DNA of 64,000 nucleotides, from the NCBI RefSeq assembly GCF_004962245.1, contig NZ_SUHQ01000003.1:271425-335424 (forward strand), in the 5' to 3' direction. Positions within the stretch are counted from its first letter, which is position 1, and each line of letters opens with the position of its first letter. The notes beneath the pieces are model-generated. The model had not been told where the DNA came from. It worked only from the letters and a program-made list of their open reading frames with translations, and did no database searches. The position numbers and the translations under genes were made by a program. This DNA comes from Mesorhizobium sp. (lineage in GTDB: Bacteria; Pseudomonadota; Alphaproteobacteria; Rhizobiales; Rhizobiaceae). Positions 35,588 through 46,496 of the stretch are shown piece after piece.

Positions 35588-36850
35588 ATGGGACTGGCAG
35601 CCTTCACAGACAAGGGTGGTCGTGCCGGAGGTGCTTTCTTCCACGCTGCTTGTCTGCTCTTGCTGGCTGTCATTTGTCTGGCTTTTCCGCCGGTTTCCCT
35701 TGCTGCCGAAGCGCCGCTCGCCGCGACGGGTTACAAGATGGCGGGCGATGCCACCAAGATGCGCATTGTCATGAATTTCAACCGCGAGCCGGACGTCCGA
35801 TGGTTCCTGCTGCGCGGCCCCCACCGTCTGGTCGTCGACCTGCCAAGCACGAAGTTCGCCATCAATGCCAAGGATGTGAAGGCGCGCGGCCTCGTCAGGG
35901 GCGTGCGTTACGGCGATCTCGGCGAGGGGGTATCGCGGCTGATCCTGACCGGCAAGGGCCCGTTTGCCGTCGATAGGCTCGACGTGCTCAAGAACGATGA
36001 CGGCAGCGGCTATCGTATCGCCATTGACATGTCGGCGGCATCCGCGCGGGAATTCGACGCCGCCCTTGCCAATCAGGCGCTGACCACCGGCTCGACGGTC
36101 TCCTCCGACAAGGGCGGCAGGGTCGGTACCGGGCCGATCTCCAATCCAGGCCATCGCTTCACCGTCGTCATCGATCCAGGCCATGGCGGCATCGACGGCG
36201 GCGCCGAGGGCCTGAACGGCACGGTCGAGAAGGACGTCACGCTCGCCTTCGCCAAAGAACTGCGCGACAGGCTTGCCGCAGCCAGCAAATACGACGTGTT
36301 CATGACGCGCGAGACCGACCAATTCCTGCGGCTGGACGACCGTGTGCGCATTGCCCGCCAGCACGAGGCCGATCTGCTCATTTCGATCCACGCCGACACG
36401 ATCAGGGTCAAGGGCGTCCGCGGCGCAACCGTCTATACGGTCTCCGACAGGGCTTCCGATCCCGAAGCGCAGGCGCTGGCCGACCGTGAAAACCTTTCCG
36501 ACCAATTCGCCGGCATGGAAATCAAGGACGACAACAAGGAAGTGACCGACATCCTGATCGACCTGATCCGCCGCGAGACGCACAGTTTCTCGATGAGTTT
36601 CGCCCACACTTTGGTCGGCCAGCTCTCCACCAGCGTCGGCCTCATCAACAATCCACAGCGTTCGGCCAGCTTCAAGGTGTTGAAGGCGCCGGATGTCCCA
36701 TCCGTGCTGGTCGAACTCGGCTATCTGTCGAACGCCAAGGACGAGGCGCAGTTGCTCAGCGCCGATTGGCGCAGCAAGGCAGCCCAGAGTATAACGGATG
36801 CCATCGCCCTGTTCGCCTCAGCCAGGGCCGGAGCAGGAGCCGGAGGCTGA
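35588..36850 (+). CDS. Periplasmic N-acetylmuramoyl-L-alanine amidase (AMIN + Amidase_3)
   Basis: 420 residues from the ATG at 35588 (GGAAAGAA just upstream); in-frame starts at 35558 and 35456 have weaker sites. Signal peptide (about 1-38, ending SLAAEA), AMIN domain (about 45-145) for septal targeting, then Amidase_3 (about 185-415): VVIDPGHGGIDGGAEG with zinc His, VEKDVTLAF with Glu, LLISIHADT with His, and VLVELGYLSNAKDE with catalytic Glu. Cleaves stem peptides from peptidoglycan at division. It precedes mrcA by 214 bases, an AmiC-like setting. Confidence 0.92.
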   Translation: MGLAAFTDKGGRAGGAFFHAACLLLLAVICLAFPPVSLAAEAPLAATGYKMAGDATKMRIVMNFNREPDVRWFLLRGPHRLVVDLPSTKFAINAKDVKARGLVRGVRYGDLGEGVSRLILTGKGPFAVDRLDVLKNDDGSGYRIAIDMSAASAREFDAALANQALTTGSTVSSDKGGRVGTGPISNPGHRFTVVIDPGHGGIDGGAEGLNGTVEKDVTLAFAKELRDRLAAASKYDVFMTRETDQFLRLDDRVRIARQHEADLLISIHADTIRVKGVRGATVYTVSDRASDPEAQALADRENLSDQFAGMEIKDDNKEVTDILIDLIRRETHSFSMSFAHTLVGQLSTSVGLINNPQRSASFKVLKAPDVPSVLVELGYLSNAKDEAQLLSADWRSKAAQSITDAIALFASARAGAGAGG

Positions 36851-37064
36851 GATGCCCGCCGTTGCCCACGACCACAGGCAGGGGTTGCACGGCGACAACA
36901 CCTTGTACTTTTATTTCCGCCATTCGAGGCCGAAATCCCATGCTGCCGTATTTTGCCCACATGGTGGCGACATGGGTTTTCGATTACCGGTCGGGATTGT
37001 CTGGAAAGCTTGCGCGAAAGGCGGCTTCCTTTAGGAGACTCCCGAACCAAGGACTGGAGCGGGC

Positions 37065-39521
37065 ATGATTCGTCTCATTGGCTATTTCTTCGGCGTCGGC
37101 ACCGCGCTGGCCCTTTTGGTCGCGGCGGGCGTGGCGATCTATGTTGGCCATTTGTCGAAGGATCTGCCCGACTACGAGGTCCTCGCCAAGTATGAGCCGC
37201 CGGTGACGACCCGCATTCATGCATCCGACGGTGCGCTGATGGCCGAATACGCGCGCGAGCGGCGCCTCTATTTGCCGATCCAGGCGGTGCCGGATCGCGT
37301 CAAGGCGGCCTTCCTGTCTGCCGAGGACAAGAATTTCTACAATCACCCCGGCATCGATATTTCCGGCCTTGGCCGCGCAATCATGGTCAATCTGCAGAAT
37401 TTCGGCTCGGGCAAGCGCCAGGTCGGCGCCTCGACGATCACCCAGCAGGTGGCGAAAAACTTCCTGTTGTCCTCGGACCAGACCTACGAGCGCAAGATCA
37501 AGGAGATGATCCTCGCCTTCCGCATCGAGCAGGCCTATTCGAAGGACCGCATTCTCGAGCTCTACCTTAACGAGATTTTCTTCGGGCTTGGCGCCTACGG
37601 TGTCGCCGGCGCGGCACTCACCTATTTCGACAAGGCAGTGAACGAGCTCACCGTGTCGGAGGCGGCCTATCTGGCGGCCTTGCCGAAGGGGCCCTCCAAT
37701 TATCATCCCTTCAAATATGCCGACCGCGCCATCGACCGCCGTAATTGGGTCATCGAGCAGATGGTCGACAATGGCTACGTCACGCAGGAGGAAGGCGCGA
37801 AGGCCAAGGCCGAGCCGCTCGGCGTCAAGCCACGCCGCTCCGGCACCTATCTTTTCGCCGGCGAATACTTCACCGAGGAGGTGCGACGCCAGATCAGCGC
37901 GCGCTACGGCGAGAATGCGCTCTACGAGGGCGGCCTGTCCGTCCGTACGACGCTCGATCCCAAGATGCAGCTCATCGCCCGCAAAGCCATGCAGAACGGC
38001 CTGATGAAATTCGATACGCTGCGCGGCTATCGGGGGCCGGTAACGACCATCAACGTGTCGGGCGACTGGGGCGTGCCTTTGAGCGACGTCAAGGGACTGG
38101 ACGACGTGCCCGAATGGTCGCTCGCCGTCGTGCTCGACAGCTCGGCGAGCGGCCTGACCATCGGCCTTCGGCCGACCCGGCAGATTTCGGGCGAACTCGT
38201 CAAGGATCGCATCGAAGGCACCGTCAGCCGGGAGGACATGAGCTTCGCCATGCGTCATGTGGTCGACGGCAAGACCGTCAAGGCCAAGTCGCCGGCGGAG
38301 GTGCTGAAGCCGGGCGACGTCATCTTCGTGCAGAAGAAAGAGGGTACGGACGGGGCCTATACCCTGCGCCAGGCCCCCGAAGTGGAAGGCGGCTTGATCG
38401 CCATGGATCCCCATACCGGGCGCGTTCTGGCCATGGTCGGCGGGTTCTCCTACGCGCAGTCCGAATTCAACCGTGCCACGCAGGCCATGCGGCAGCCGGG
38501 TTCGTCGTTCAAGCCGATCGTCTATGCGGCCGCCCTCGACAATGGCTATACGCCGGCTTCGGTGATCATGGACGGCCCGATCACCATCAAGAGCGGCAAC
38601 ACCACCTGGACGCCGAAGAACTACGATGGAAGGACAGCAGGCCCGGCGACCTTGCGGTCCGGCATCGAGAGGTCGCGCAATCTGATGACGGTGCGCCTTG
38701 CCAACGACATGGGCATGAAGCTGGTTGCGGAATATGCAGAGCGCTTCGGCGTCTACGATCGCCTGGCGCCATATCTGCCGATGGCGCTGGGGTCGGGCGA
38801 GACCACGGTGATGCGCATGGTGTCAGCCTATTCGATCATGGCCAACGGCGGCAAGTCGATCAAGCCGACGCTGATCGACCGCATCCAGGATCGCTACGGC
38901 AAGACGGTGTTCAAGCAGGACGAACGCGGCTGCGAAAATTGCAACGCGGCCGAATGGCAGAATCAGCCTGAGCCGGAACTGGTCGACAATTCCGAGCAGG
39001 TGCTCGATCCGATGACCGCCTATCAGATCACCTCAATGATGGAGGGCGTCGTTGAGCGCGGCACCGGCGCCACCGTCGCTGAACTCGGTCGCCACATCGC
39101 CGGCAAGACCGGAACGACAAACGACGAGAAGGATACCTGGTTCATCGGCTACACGCCCAATCTCGTTGTCGGCCTCTATATGGGCTATGATCAGCCGAAA
39201 GGTCTTGGCAAAGGCGCGACCGGCGGCGGCCTCGCAGCGCCGATCTTCAAGGACTTCATGCGGGTGGCGCTGGACGGCACGCCCAATATCGATTTCCAGG
39301 TTCCCGAAGGCATGAAGCTGATCGCCATCAATCGCAAGACCGGCATGCGGGCCAACCCGGACGACGCCAGCGCCTTTATCGAAGCCTTCAAGCCGGGTAC
39401 CGGCCCCGCCGACAGCTACTGGGTGATCGGCATGGGTGCGGACGGCTCCAACGCCGCCGGGGGCGCGCTGTCGCCACAGGCCAACCAAGCCATCCAGTCT
39501 GGCGGCGGCGGCTTGTATTGA
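37065..39521 (+). CDS. mrcA: Penicillin-binding protein 1A, bifunctional glycosyltransferase/transpeptidase
   Basis: 818 residues. One N-terminal membrane anchor (about 5-27). GT51 domain (about 50-230): FLSAEDKNFYNHPGIDI with catalytic Glu, GASTITQQVAKNFLL and RILELYLNEIFFGLGAYGV. OB-like insert (about 320-420), then transpeptidase: SSFKP (SxxK serine), SRN (SxN) and KTGTTND (KTG). Polymerises and crosslinks peptidoglycan at the inner membrane. It lies between the amidase and prfB, a conserved rhizobial order. Confidence 0.97.
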   Translation: MIRLIGYFFGVGTALALLVAAGVAIYVGHLSKDLPDYEVLAKYEPPVTTRIHASDGALMAEYARERRLYLPIQAVPDRVKAAFLSAEDKNFYNHPGIDISGLGRAIMVNLQNFGSGKRQVGASTITQQVAKNFLLSSDQTYERKIKEMILAFRIEQAYSKDRILELYLNEIFFGLGAYGVAGAALTYFDKAVNELTVSEAAYLAALPKGPSNYHPFKYADRAIDRRNWVIEQMVDNGYVTQEEGAKAKAEPLGVKPRRSGTYLFAGEYFTEEVRRQISARYGENALYEGGLSVRTTLDPKMQLIARKAMQNGLMKFDTLRGYRGPVTTINVSGDWGVPLSDVKGLDDVPEWSLAVVLDSSASGLTIGLRPTRQISGELVKDRIEGTVSREDMSFAMRHVVDGKTVKAKSPAEVLKPGDVIFVQKKEGTDGAYTLRQAPEVEGGLIAMDPHTGRVLAMVGGFSYAQSEFNRATQAMRQPGSSFKPIVYAAALDNGYTPASVIMDGPITIKSGNTTWTPKNYDGRTAGPATLRSGIERSRNLMTVRLANDMGMKLVAEYAERFGVYDRLAPYLPMALGSGETTVMRMVSAYSIMANGGKSIKPTLIDRIQDRYGKTVFKQDERGCENCNAAEWQNQPEPELVDNSEQVLDPMTAYQITSMMEGVVERGTGATVAELGRHIAGKTGTTNDEKDTWFIGYTPNLVVGLYMGYDQPKGLGKGATGGGLAAPIFKDFMRVALDGTPNIDFQVPEGMKLIAINRKTGMRANPDDASAFIEAFKPGTGPADSYWVIGMGADGSNAAGGALSPQANQAIQSGGGGLY

Positions 39522-39663
39522 GATAGGATAGGTATTCCTGGCCGGCTTTCGAGCCGGCCCATTTCGCTTTACAGGCGGCGGTGCCGTCCCTATGTATCGC
39601 GCCAACCCCAAGCGCTATTTCAGTCATGGGGCACCATTTCAGCACGGGACAGAACAGCCAGCC

Positions 39664-40795
39664 ATGCGCGCGGAAACGCAGAACATTGTCGACGAAATCA
39701 GGCAGGCGATAACCCTGCTGAGGAGGCATCTTTGACTGGGATCAGGCCATAAAGCGGCTTGAATACCTGAATGTGCGTGCCGAGGATTCGAGCCTCTGGA
39801 ACGAACCGCTGGAGGCGCAGAAGCTGATGCGTGAGCGCCAGGGCCTCGAGGAAGGCATCGCCGCGGTCAAAGGCCTCACCCAGGCGCTGGAAGACAATAT
39901 CGGCCTGATCGAGCTTGGCGAGGAAGAAGGCGACGAGAGCGTCGTCGCCGAGGCGGAAGCGGCGATCCGCTCGATGCGCGGCGAGGCAAAGGCCCGCCAG
40001 ATCGAGACGCTGCTTTCGGGCGAGGCGGACGCCAACGACACCTATCTCGAAGTCCATGCCGGCGCCGGCGGCACCGAAAGCCAGGACTGGGCCTCGATGC
40101 TTCTGCGCATGTACACGCGTTGGGCCGAGCGGCGCCGCTTCAAGGTCGAGGTGCTGGAAGTGCATGACGGCGAAGAAGCCGGCATCAAGTCCGCCACGCT
40201 GCTGATCAAGGGCCATAACGCCTATGGTTGGCTGAAGACGGAATCCGGCGTCCACCGTCTCGTGCGTATTTCGCCTTATGACAGCAATGCGCGCCGCCAC
40301 ACGTCCTTCGCCAGCGTCTGGGTCTATCCCGTGATCGACGATACAATTGAGATCGACGTTTCCGAATCGGATGTCCGCATCGACACCTATCGCTCGTCCG
40401 GATCGGGCGGCCAGCACGTCAACACCACCGATTCGGCGGTCCGCATCACCCATCTCGCCACTGGCATCGCGGTCGCCTGCCAGGCCGAGCGCTCCCAGCA
40501 CAAGAACAAGGCGAAGGCCTGGGAGATGCTGCGCTCGCGGCTCTACGAGGAAGAGTTGAAGAAGCGCGAGGCGGTGGCGAACGCCACCGAAGCGTCCAAG
40601 AGCGATATCGGCTGGGGTCACCAGATCCGCTCCTACGTTCTGCAGCCCTATCAGCTGGTGAAGGATCTGCGCACTGGCGTCGAGAGCACAAGTCCGTCGA
40701 GCGTGCTGGACGGCGACCTCGACGATTTCATGGAGGCCTCGCTGTCGCAGCGCATCGAGGGCGGCGCCGGCGAAGCGGTTGCCGACATCGACTGA
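39664..40795 (+). CDS. prfB: Peptide chain release factor 2, with programmed +1 frameshift
   Basis: 376 residues after frameshifting. The zero frame starts at 39664 ([20 protein letters not shown]) and stops at TGA 39733-39735 after 23 codons. The +1 frame continues [14 protein letters not shown] to 40795. RF2 recognises UGA and UAA; it has the SPF-type codon loop region and the GGQ motif ([19 protein letters not shown], about residue 242), which triggers peptide release. A gene model starting at 39773 would lose the N-terminal helices. Preceded by mrcA. Confidence 0.97.
39721..39736 (+). promoter_or_regulatory. prfB +1 programmed frameshift site
   Basis: AGGAGG (39721-39726), a Shine-Dalgarno-like stimulator, is followed by CAT, then the slippery CTT TGA C. 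Skipping T39733 gives GAC TGG. This is the classic RF2 autoregulatory site: when RF2 is scarce the ribosome pauses at UGA and shifts. The stimulator-to-CTT spacing of three bases is the usual one. Confidence 0.97.
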
Positions 40796-41239
40796 GGCGC
40801 CTACGCACCAAAGCAGCAGGAACATCACGCTTAAGTAACAGGCTCTCACGCTAATTGAGCGACCGCTTTATAGCTTTGTTTTTCATCGAATTTTCGAGAA
40901 TGATTTGTACCTCCGGGCTAGCTGTGGCAGGCCTGCCGGGCGCTTGGCCCGGAACCACTGCGAGCTGATCTCGTTGTCTGCGAGCCCATCTGCCGGGGTT
41001 GATGAGGTCAACCTCGTCAACCCCGGCAGGCTGGTTCCTGCCGCAGAAGTCGGCGCTCGGTTTGCACAGCAATTTCTTGCGCCAACCAAGGAATCAGCCC
41101 AGCATCCGACGGCTGGGGGAAAAAAGCATTTATGGCCGGACGCGGCGTATCTGCGACCTGACGATCCGGCCACTGGGAAGATGCGTTCCGGGAACGGGCA
41201 AGCGAAACGCTTGATAACTCGTTGATAGGAACTGCGCCC
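40796..41239. other. Intergenic region after prfB
   Basis: 444 bases without a supported gene. Open frames on both strands cross it but are driven by the long palindrome at 40990-41027 and have no ribosome binding sites. I see no tRNA or clear terminator. Confidence 0.5.
40990..41027. repeat. 38-base near-perfect palindrome after prfB
   Basis: TGCCGGGGTTGATGAGGT (40990-41007) pairs, with one mismatch, with ACCTCGTCAACCCCGGCA (41010-41027) around a 2-base centre. No T run follows on either strand. It could be a protein-binding dyad or a small repeat element. Confidence 0.7.
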
Positions 41240-41626
41240 ATGCCTGCTCTCACAACCCGACCGGCCTCAGCCGTCCAGACGGCGCGCCGCCTCCTGAATT
41301 CAATCATGGCAGTGGTGGCTCTGACGGCCGCCACCGTCACATTTGCAGCGCCCGCTTTGGCCCATGACGCCACGCCGACCGCGGCGAAGCCGCAAGGCTG
41401 GAGTTACCCGTTCTCCTGTTGCTCGGGCTATGATTGCCGCGCGGTCTCGCAGACGTCGATCAGCGAGCGCCCCGAGGGCTATGTCATCAAGGGTACAGGG
41501 GAGGTCGTGGCCTACAGCGATGCACGGATCAAGAATTCGCCCGATGGCGAATATCACTGGTGCTCGGTCGCCGGCGCCAATGACGGAAAGACCATCTGCC
41601 TGTTCGTGCCGCCGTCGTCGTTTTGA
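41240..41626 (+). CDS. Secreted small cysteine-containing protein, unknown
   Basis: 128 residues from the ATG at 41240 (AGGA upstream). A signal peptide with a long n-region ends near APALAHD (about residue 42). The mature part is about 85 residues: SYPFSCCSGYDCRAVS, then YVIKGTGEVVAYSDARIKNSPDGEYHWCSVAG and a final TICLFVPPSSF, with five Cys. I recognise the pattern as a rhizobial secreted family but no function. It is followed directly by palindromic repeat copy 3. Confidence 0.65.
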   Translation: MPALTTRPASAVQTARRLLNSIMAVVALTAATVTFAAPALAHDATPTAAKPQGWSYPFSCCSGYDCRAVSQTSISERPEGYVIKGTGEVVAYSDARIKNSPDGEYHWCSVAGANDGKTICLFVPPSSF

Positions 41627-41696
41627 TGCATGCCCAAAAGCACGTCCTCGGGCTTAACCCGAGGGCGCGTAGCGGTTTTGGGCTAACGACATGCAT
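41626..41696 (+). repeat. Interspersed palindromic repeat, copy 3
   Basis: Begins with ATGCATGCCCAAAAGCACG overlapping the previous stop codon, has an inner hairpin CCTCGGG / CCCGAGG, then GCGGTTTTGGGC and ACGACATGCAT. It matches copies at 14961-15034 and 15651-15719. The outer GCCCAAAA / TTTTGGGC stem is perfect in this copy. Confidence 0.8.
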
Positions 41697-41795
41697 CAGC
41701 CGACGCAGGCGAGTGAGTCTGCTGACAGGCGGTTGTCAGAAGCGTCTCTTTATGTTGCCTTGCCGCGCGGGCGGGCAATCGTAAGGAAGGCGTTC

Positions 41796-42164
41796 ATGAC
41801 CATAAAGGCAAGCTGCCACTGCAGGGCGACGACATTCGAGGTCTCGCAAGCGCCGCAAACCGTGACGCAATGCACCTGCTCCTTCTGCTCGAAGCGCGGC
41901 GCGTTGTGGGCTTATTACACACCCTCACAATTCAAGCTCACCAGCCCGCTCAAGAATGTCTCGTTCTACCGATGGGGATCGAAAACGATCAAACACGGTT
42001 TCTGCGCTACCTGTGGCTGCGGCACCTTCACCGAAACGCCTGACTGGTCGACCGGCAAGCCGGATTTCGGCAATCCGAAGATCAGCGTGAACTCGCGCCT
42101 GTTCGATGATTTCGACCTCGACCAGGTCGAGGTCGTCGTCATCGACGGCAAGAATCTCTGGTAG
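41796..42164 (+). CDS. GFA (glutathione-dependent formaldehyde-activating-like) zinc protein
   Basis: 122 residues from the ATG at 41796 (AAGGAAGG upstream). Zinc-binding cysteines of the family are visible: CHCRATTF, QCTCSFCSKRGALWAYY and FCATCGCGTFTETPD. The family name comes from an enzyme proposed to speed glutathione-formaldehyde adduct formation, but most members have unproven roles. Followed by an OmpA-like lipoprotein on the same strand. Confidence 0.85.
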   Translation: MTIKASCHCRATTFEVSQAPQTVTQCTCSFCSKRGALWAYYTPSQFKLTSPLKNVSFYRWGSKTIKHGFCATCGCGTFTETPDWSTGKPDFGNPKISVNSRLFDDFDLDQVEVVVIDGKNLW

Positions 42165-42343
42165 CGTTAATCTCTGGTCGCCGATCAAAATCGCGCAATA
42201 TGGCGGCCGTGGAATTGACTGGGAAAAGCCCTGTCCAGCCGCTTTTCCCGTTCCGCTTTTCGCCGCATTTCATGGTACAAGGAACCGGAAGGGCTGATGT
42301 GGCGCGCCGTCGGCGTGACCGCGGTTTGGAGAGGGACTACCGA

Positions 42344-42994
42344 ATGAAAAAGACTGTGCTCGTCGTCGTGGCGACGGCTGTACTCGTGAGCGCCTGCACC
42401 ACCACCGATCCGTATACCGGAGAGCAGAAGGTTTCCAACACTGCGGCCGGCGCCGGCCTCGGCGCGCTGGCGGGTGCGGGGCTCGGCCTGCTCGCTGGCG
42501 GCAACGATCGCCGTAATGCACTGATCGGCGCAGGCGTCGGCGCGCTCGCCGGCGGCGCCATCGGCGCCCATATGGACCAGAACGAGGCCGAACTGCGCCG
42601 GCAGCTTCAGGGCACCGGCGTCAGCGTCACCCGCACCGGCGACCAGATCATCCTCAACATGCCGTCCGACATCACCTTCAACGTCGACCAGGACGCGGTG
42701 AAGCCCGGCTTCTATCCGGTGCTGAATTCGGTCGCACTTGTGCTGAACAAGTTCCGGCAGACCACGGTCGACGTGTTCGGCCACACCGATTCGACCGGTG
42801 GCGACGAACACAATTTCGACCTGTCGCAGCGCCGCGCGCTGGCGGTCGCCAACTATCTGTCCGGGCAGGGCGTCGATTCCCGCCGCTTCGCCGTCACCGG
42901 CTTCGGCGAAACACGTCCGATCGCCTCCAACGGGTCGGCGGCCGGCCGTGCCCAGAACCGTCGCGTCGAGATCCAGCTTTCACCGCTCACCTGA
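42344..42994 (+). CDS. OmpA-family lipoprotein with glycine-zipper (YiaD-like)
   Basis: 216 residues from the ATG at 42344. Lipoprotein signal MKKTVLVVVATAVLVSAC with Cys18. A glycine-zipper segment (about 35-80: AAGAGLGALAGAGLGLLAGG, GAGVGALAGGAIGAH) may insert in the membrane. The OmpA_C domain (about 105-210) has VDVFGHTDSTGG, NFDLSQRRALAVANYL and NRRVEIQL, which bind peptidoglycan meso-DAP. It tethers the outer membrane to the wall. A strong terminator follows. Confidence 0.92.
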   Translation: MKKTVLVVVATAVLVSACTTTDPYTGEQKVSNTAAGAGLGALAGAGLGLLAGGNDRRNALIGAGVGALAGGAIGAHMDQNEAELRRQLQGTGVSVTRTGDQIILNMPSDITFNVDQDAVKPGFYPVLNSVALVLNKFRQTTVDVFGHTDSTGGDEHNFDLSQRRALAVANYLSGQGVDSRRFAVTGFGETRPIASNGSAAGRAQNRRVEIQLSPLT

Positions 42995-43013
42995 GCAATT
43001 CGGCACCAAACGT

Positions 43014-43039
43014 AAAAACGGCCCCGCGGGGCCGTTTTT
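43014..43039 (+). terminator. Intrinsic terminator after the OmpA-like gene
   Basis: Perfect hairpin AAAAACGGCCCC GC GGGGCCGTTTTT with a T run, 20 bases after the stop codon. Symmetric, so it may work in both directions. Confidence 0.93.
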
Positions 43040-43242
43040 GTTGGATGGAATGTTTGCCCTTCAGTCCAATCCAACCGCCTTTAGAGTATTAGGTAACTCT
43101 AACGAACAGCTTTCCCGGAGCTGCAGAAAGGAATAGAATCGACGTCGTTCCAAAGGGGATGAGGCGGTACAACCGGCCGCGCAATCAATATCTTCGACGC
43201 CTCGGTCTTGCACGGCCAGATCAGAAAATCTGGGAGGAATGC

Positions 43243-43851
43243 ATGACAAGAATAGCTCGCCTTGGGCGTTGCGGCGTCCTCGTTCTGACAGGTGTCATTG
43301 GCGCTTGGCTTGGCATGGCCACGGCCCAGGCCGAGGACGCCAACAAGGCCGACATCGATGCCTTGCGCAAATCGCTCGACAAGTATCAGGACTATACAGC
43401 CGCCATTCGCGACCTCTATCTATCGACCGTTGGCTGCGTCCACTACACCGGAGAAAAAATTCCCGGCGCGATGGATTACCCGAAGGGCGCCATGGGCATC
43501 CATTTCGTCAATGTCCCCAGCGTCGGCCAGAAACTCGACCCGATGCGTCCAAACGTGTTGATCTACGAACCGACCAAAGAAGGCTTGCGCTTGGTGGCCG
43601 TGGAATGGCTGGTACCTCTGACGCCAGACACCAAGGAACCTCCGAAGCTCCTTGGCCAAACCTTCCAGGGACCGATGGAGGGGCACTATCCTCTTATCCC
43701 GAAAGAGTTCGTCCATTACGATCTTCATGCGTGGCTGTTCAAGGAGAACCCGAACGGCATGTTCAGCCCAACGAACCCGAACGTGGAATGCAGCAATGCC
43801 GAGTTCCCGATGCTGGAGAAACCGACCAAGATGATGCCGGGACCGATGTAA
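43243..43851 (+). CDS. Secreted protein of unknown function
   Basis: 202 residues from the ATG at 43243, with GGGAGGAA upstream. Signal peptide (about 1-30, ending MATAQAED). The mature part has a helical region (ADIDALRKSLDKYQDYTAAI), then a beta-rich domain with GCVHYTGEKIPGAMDYPKGAMGIHF, LIYEPTKEGLRLVAVEWLVP and HYDLHAWLFKENPNGMFSPT. This pattern recurs in uncharacterised alphaproteobacterial periplasmic proteins; I can assign no role. A GC hairpin follows before the convergent helicase gene. Confidence 0.65.
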   Translation: MTRIARLGRCGVLVLTGVIGAWLGMATAQAEDANKADIDALRKSLDKYQDYTAAIRDLYLSTVGCVHYTGEKIPGAMDYPKGAMGIHFVNVPSVGQKLDPMRPNVLIYEPTKEGLRLVAVEWLVPLTPDTKEPPKLLGQTFQGPMEGHYPLIPKEFVHYDLHAWLFKENPNGMFSPTNPNVECSNAEFPMLEKPTKMMPGPM

Positions 43852-43872
43852 CGGTGATCCGGTTGCAGCGTA

Positions 43873-43891
43873 GCGCGCCCGCCGGGCGCGC
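43873..43891. terminator. GC hairpin between convergent genes
   Basis: GCGCGCCC (43873-43880) pairs with GGGCGCGC (43884-43891) around GCC. No T run on either side, so at most a weak or Rho-assisted stop for the secreted-protein gene and the helicase gene that converge here. Confidence 0.4.
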
Positions 43892-43926
43892 CGGCGTGCC
43901 TGGACACACGAACCTCGATTGACTTA

Positions 43927-45531
<1,605 letters not shown>

Positions 45532-45722
45532 GTTTGGCGGTCTTTGGCTGGTTCGGGGGCGCAACGTAAGCAGTCGCGGCAAGCGCCGCGCGCCTGCAAG
45601 ATTGGTATTGCAGGTAGGCGCAAGTCCACGATTTGTCAACAGAAACGGGTGGGGAATGGCATGATTGTGAAGTCGTAACCTTAATCGCGATGCTTAATGC
45701 AGGTGCCTGTCGCTGCGCCGGC

Positions 45723-46496
45723 TCAATAGCGGAACTGTTCGGCGAGAATGCGCTCGTTCCACGAATGGTTGGGATCGAACAGCAGCGTCGCCGTCGCCGT
45801 TGGCGATTCCCGCACCGTCACCGAGGCTACAGCCTTCACCTCGGTGTGGTCGGCGGCGGCGTTCACCGGCCGCTTTTCCGGCTCTAGAATGTCGAAACGA
45901 ACGGTCGCCTTGTTGGAGAGCAGCGCGCCGCGCCAGCGGCGCGGGCGGAACGGACTGACCGGGGTCAGCGCCAGCAGCGGCGCGTCGAGCGGCAGGATCG
46001 GCCCGTGCGCGGACAGGTTGTAAGCGGTCGAGCCGGCTGGCGTCGCGATCATCACGCCGTCGCAGTTCAATTCCTCCAGCCGCTCCTGCCCGTCCACGGT
46101 GATGCGGATCTTGGCCGTCTGGTAGGACTGGCGCCACAGCGCAACCTCGTTGATCGCCAGCGCCGAGACCGTTTCGCCTTCATGCGTCACCGCCAGCATC
46201 TCGAGCGGACGGATCGTTTCGGCAGCCGCGGCGGCAATGCGCTCCGCCAGGCCGCCGGCGCGGTACTCGTTCATCAGGAAGCCGATGGTGCCACGGTTCA
46301 TGCCGTAGACCTTTTTTCCCGTGCTCATCGTGTCGCGCAAGGTCTGCAACAGGAAGCCGTCGCCGCCGAGGGCGACGACGATCTCTGCATCCTCGATGGA
46401 TGCCTGGCCATAGCGCGTGGACAGACTCTGCAGCGCCGCCTTGGCGTCGGCGGTATCGGACGAGACGAAGGCGAAACGGCTGGCGGCTTTGTTCAT
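45723..46496 (-). CDS. nadK: NAD kinase
   Basis: 257 residues from the ATG at 46496. ATP-dependent phosphorylation of NAD to NADP. Motifs: VVALGGDGFLLQT (GGD), MNRGTIGFLMNE, INEVALWRQ and CDGVMIATPAGSTAYNLSAHGPIL (Gly/Thr-rich NAD site). The in-frame extension upstream (to 46763) is not family-like and lacks a ribosome binding site. Transcribed away from the MBL/ABC operon by its own promoter. Confidence 0.95.
   Translation of the reverse strand: MNKAASRFAFVSSDTADAKAALQSLSTRYGQASIEDAEIVVALGGDGFLLQTLRDTMSTGKKVYGMNRGTIGFLMNEYRAGGLAERIAAAAAETIRPLEMLAVTHEGETVSALAINEVALWRQSYQTAKIRITVDGQERLEELNCDGVMIATPAGSTAYNLSAHGPILPLDAPLLALTPVSPFRPRRWRGALLSNKATVRFDILEPEKRPVNAAADHTEVKAVASVTVRESPTATATLLFDPNHSWNERILAEQFRY

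Noticed and set aside
36984..38414. 476-codon minus-strand frame opposite mrcA
   Set aside because: Antisense shadow of the PBP1A coding sequence; no motifs or start site.
39773..40795. prfB start at GTG 39773
   Set aside because: The upstream zero frame, slippery CTTTGAC and AGGAGG show the gene starts at 39664 with a +1 frameshift.
40851..41225. Overlapping open frames on both strands after prfB
   Set aside because: They cross a long palindrome, repeat its translation (GVDEV) on both strands and lack start signals.
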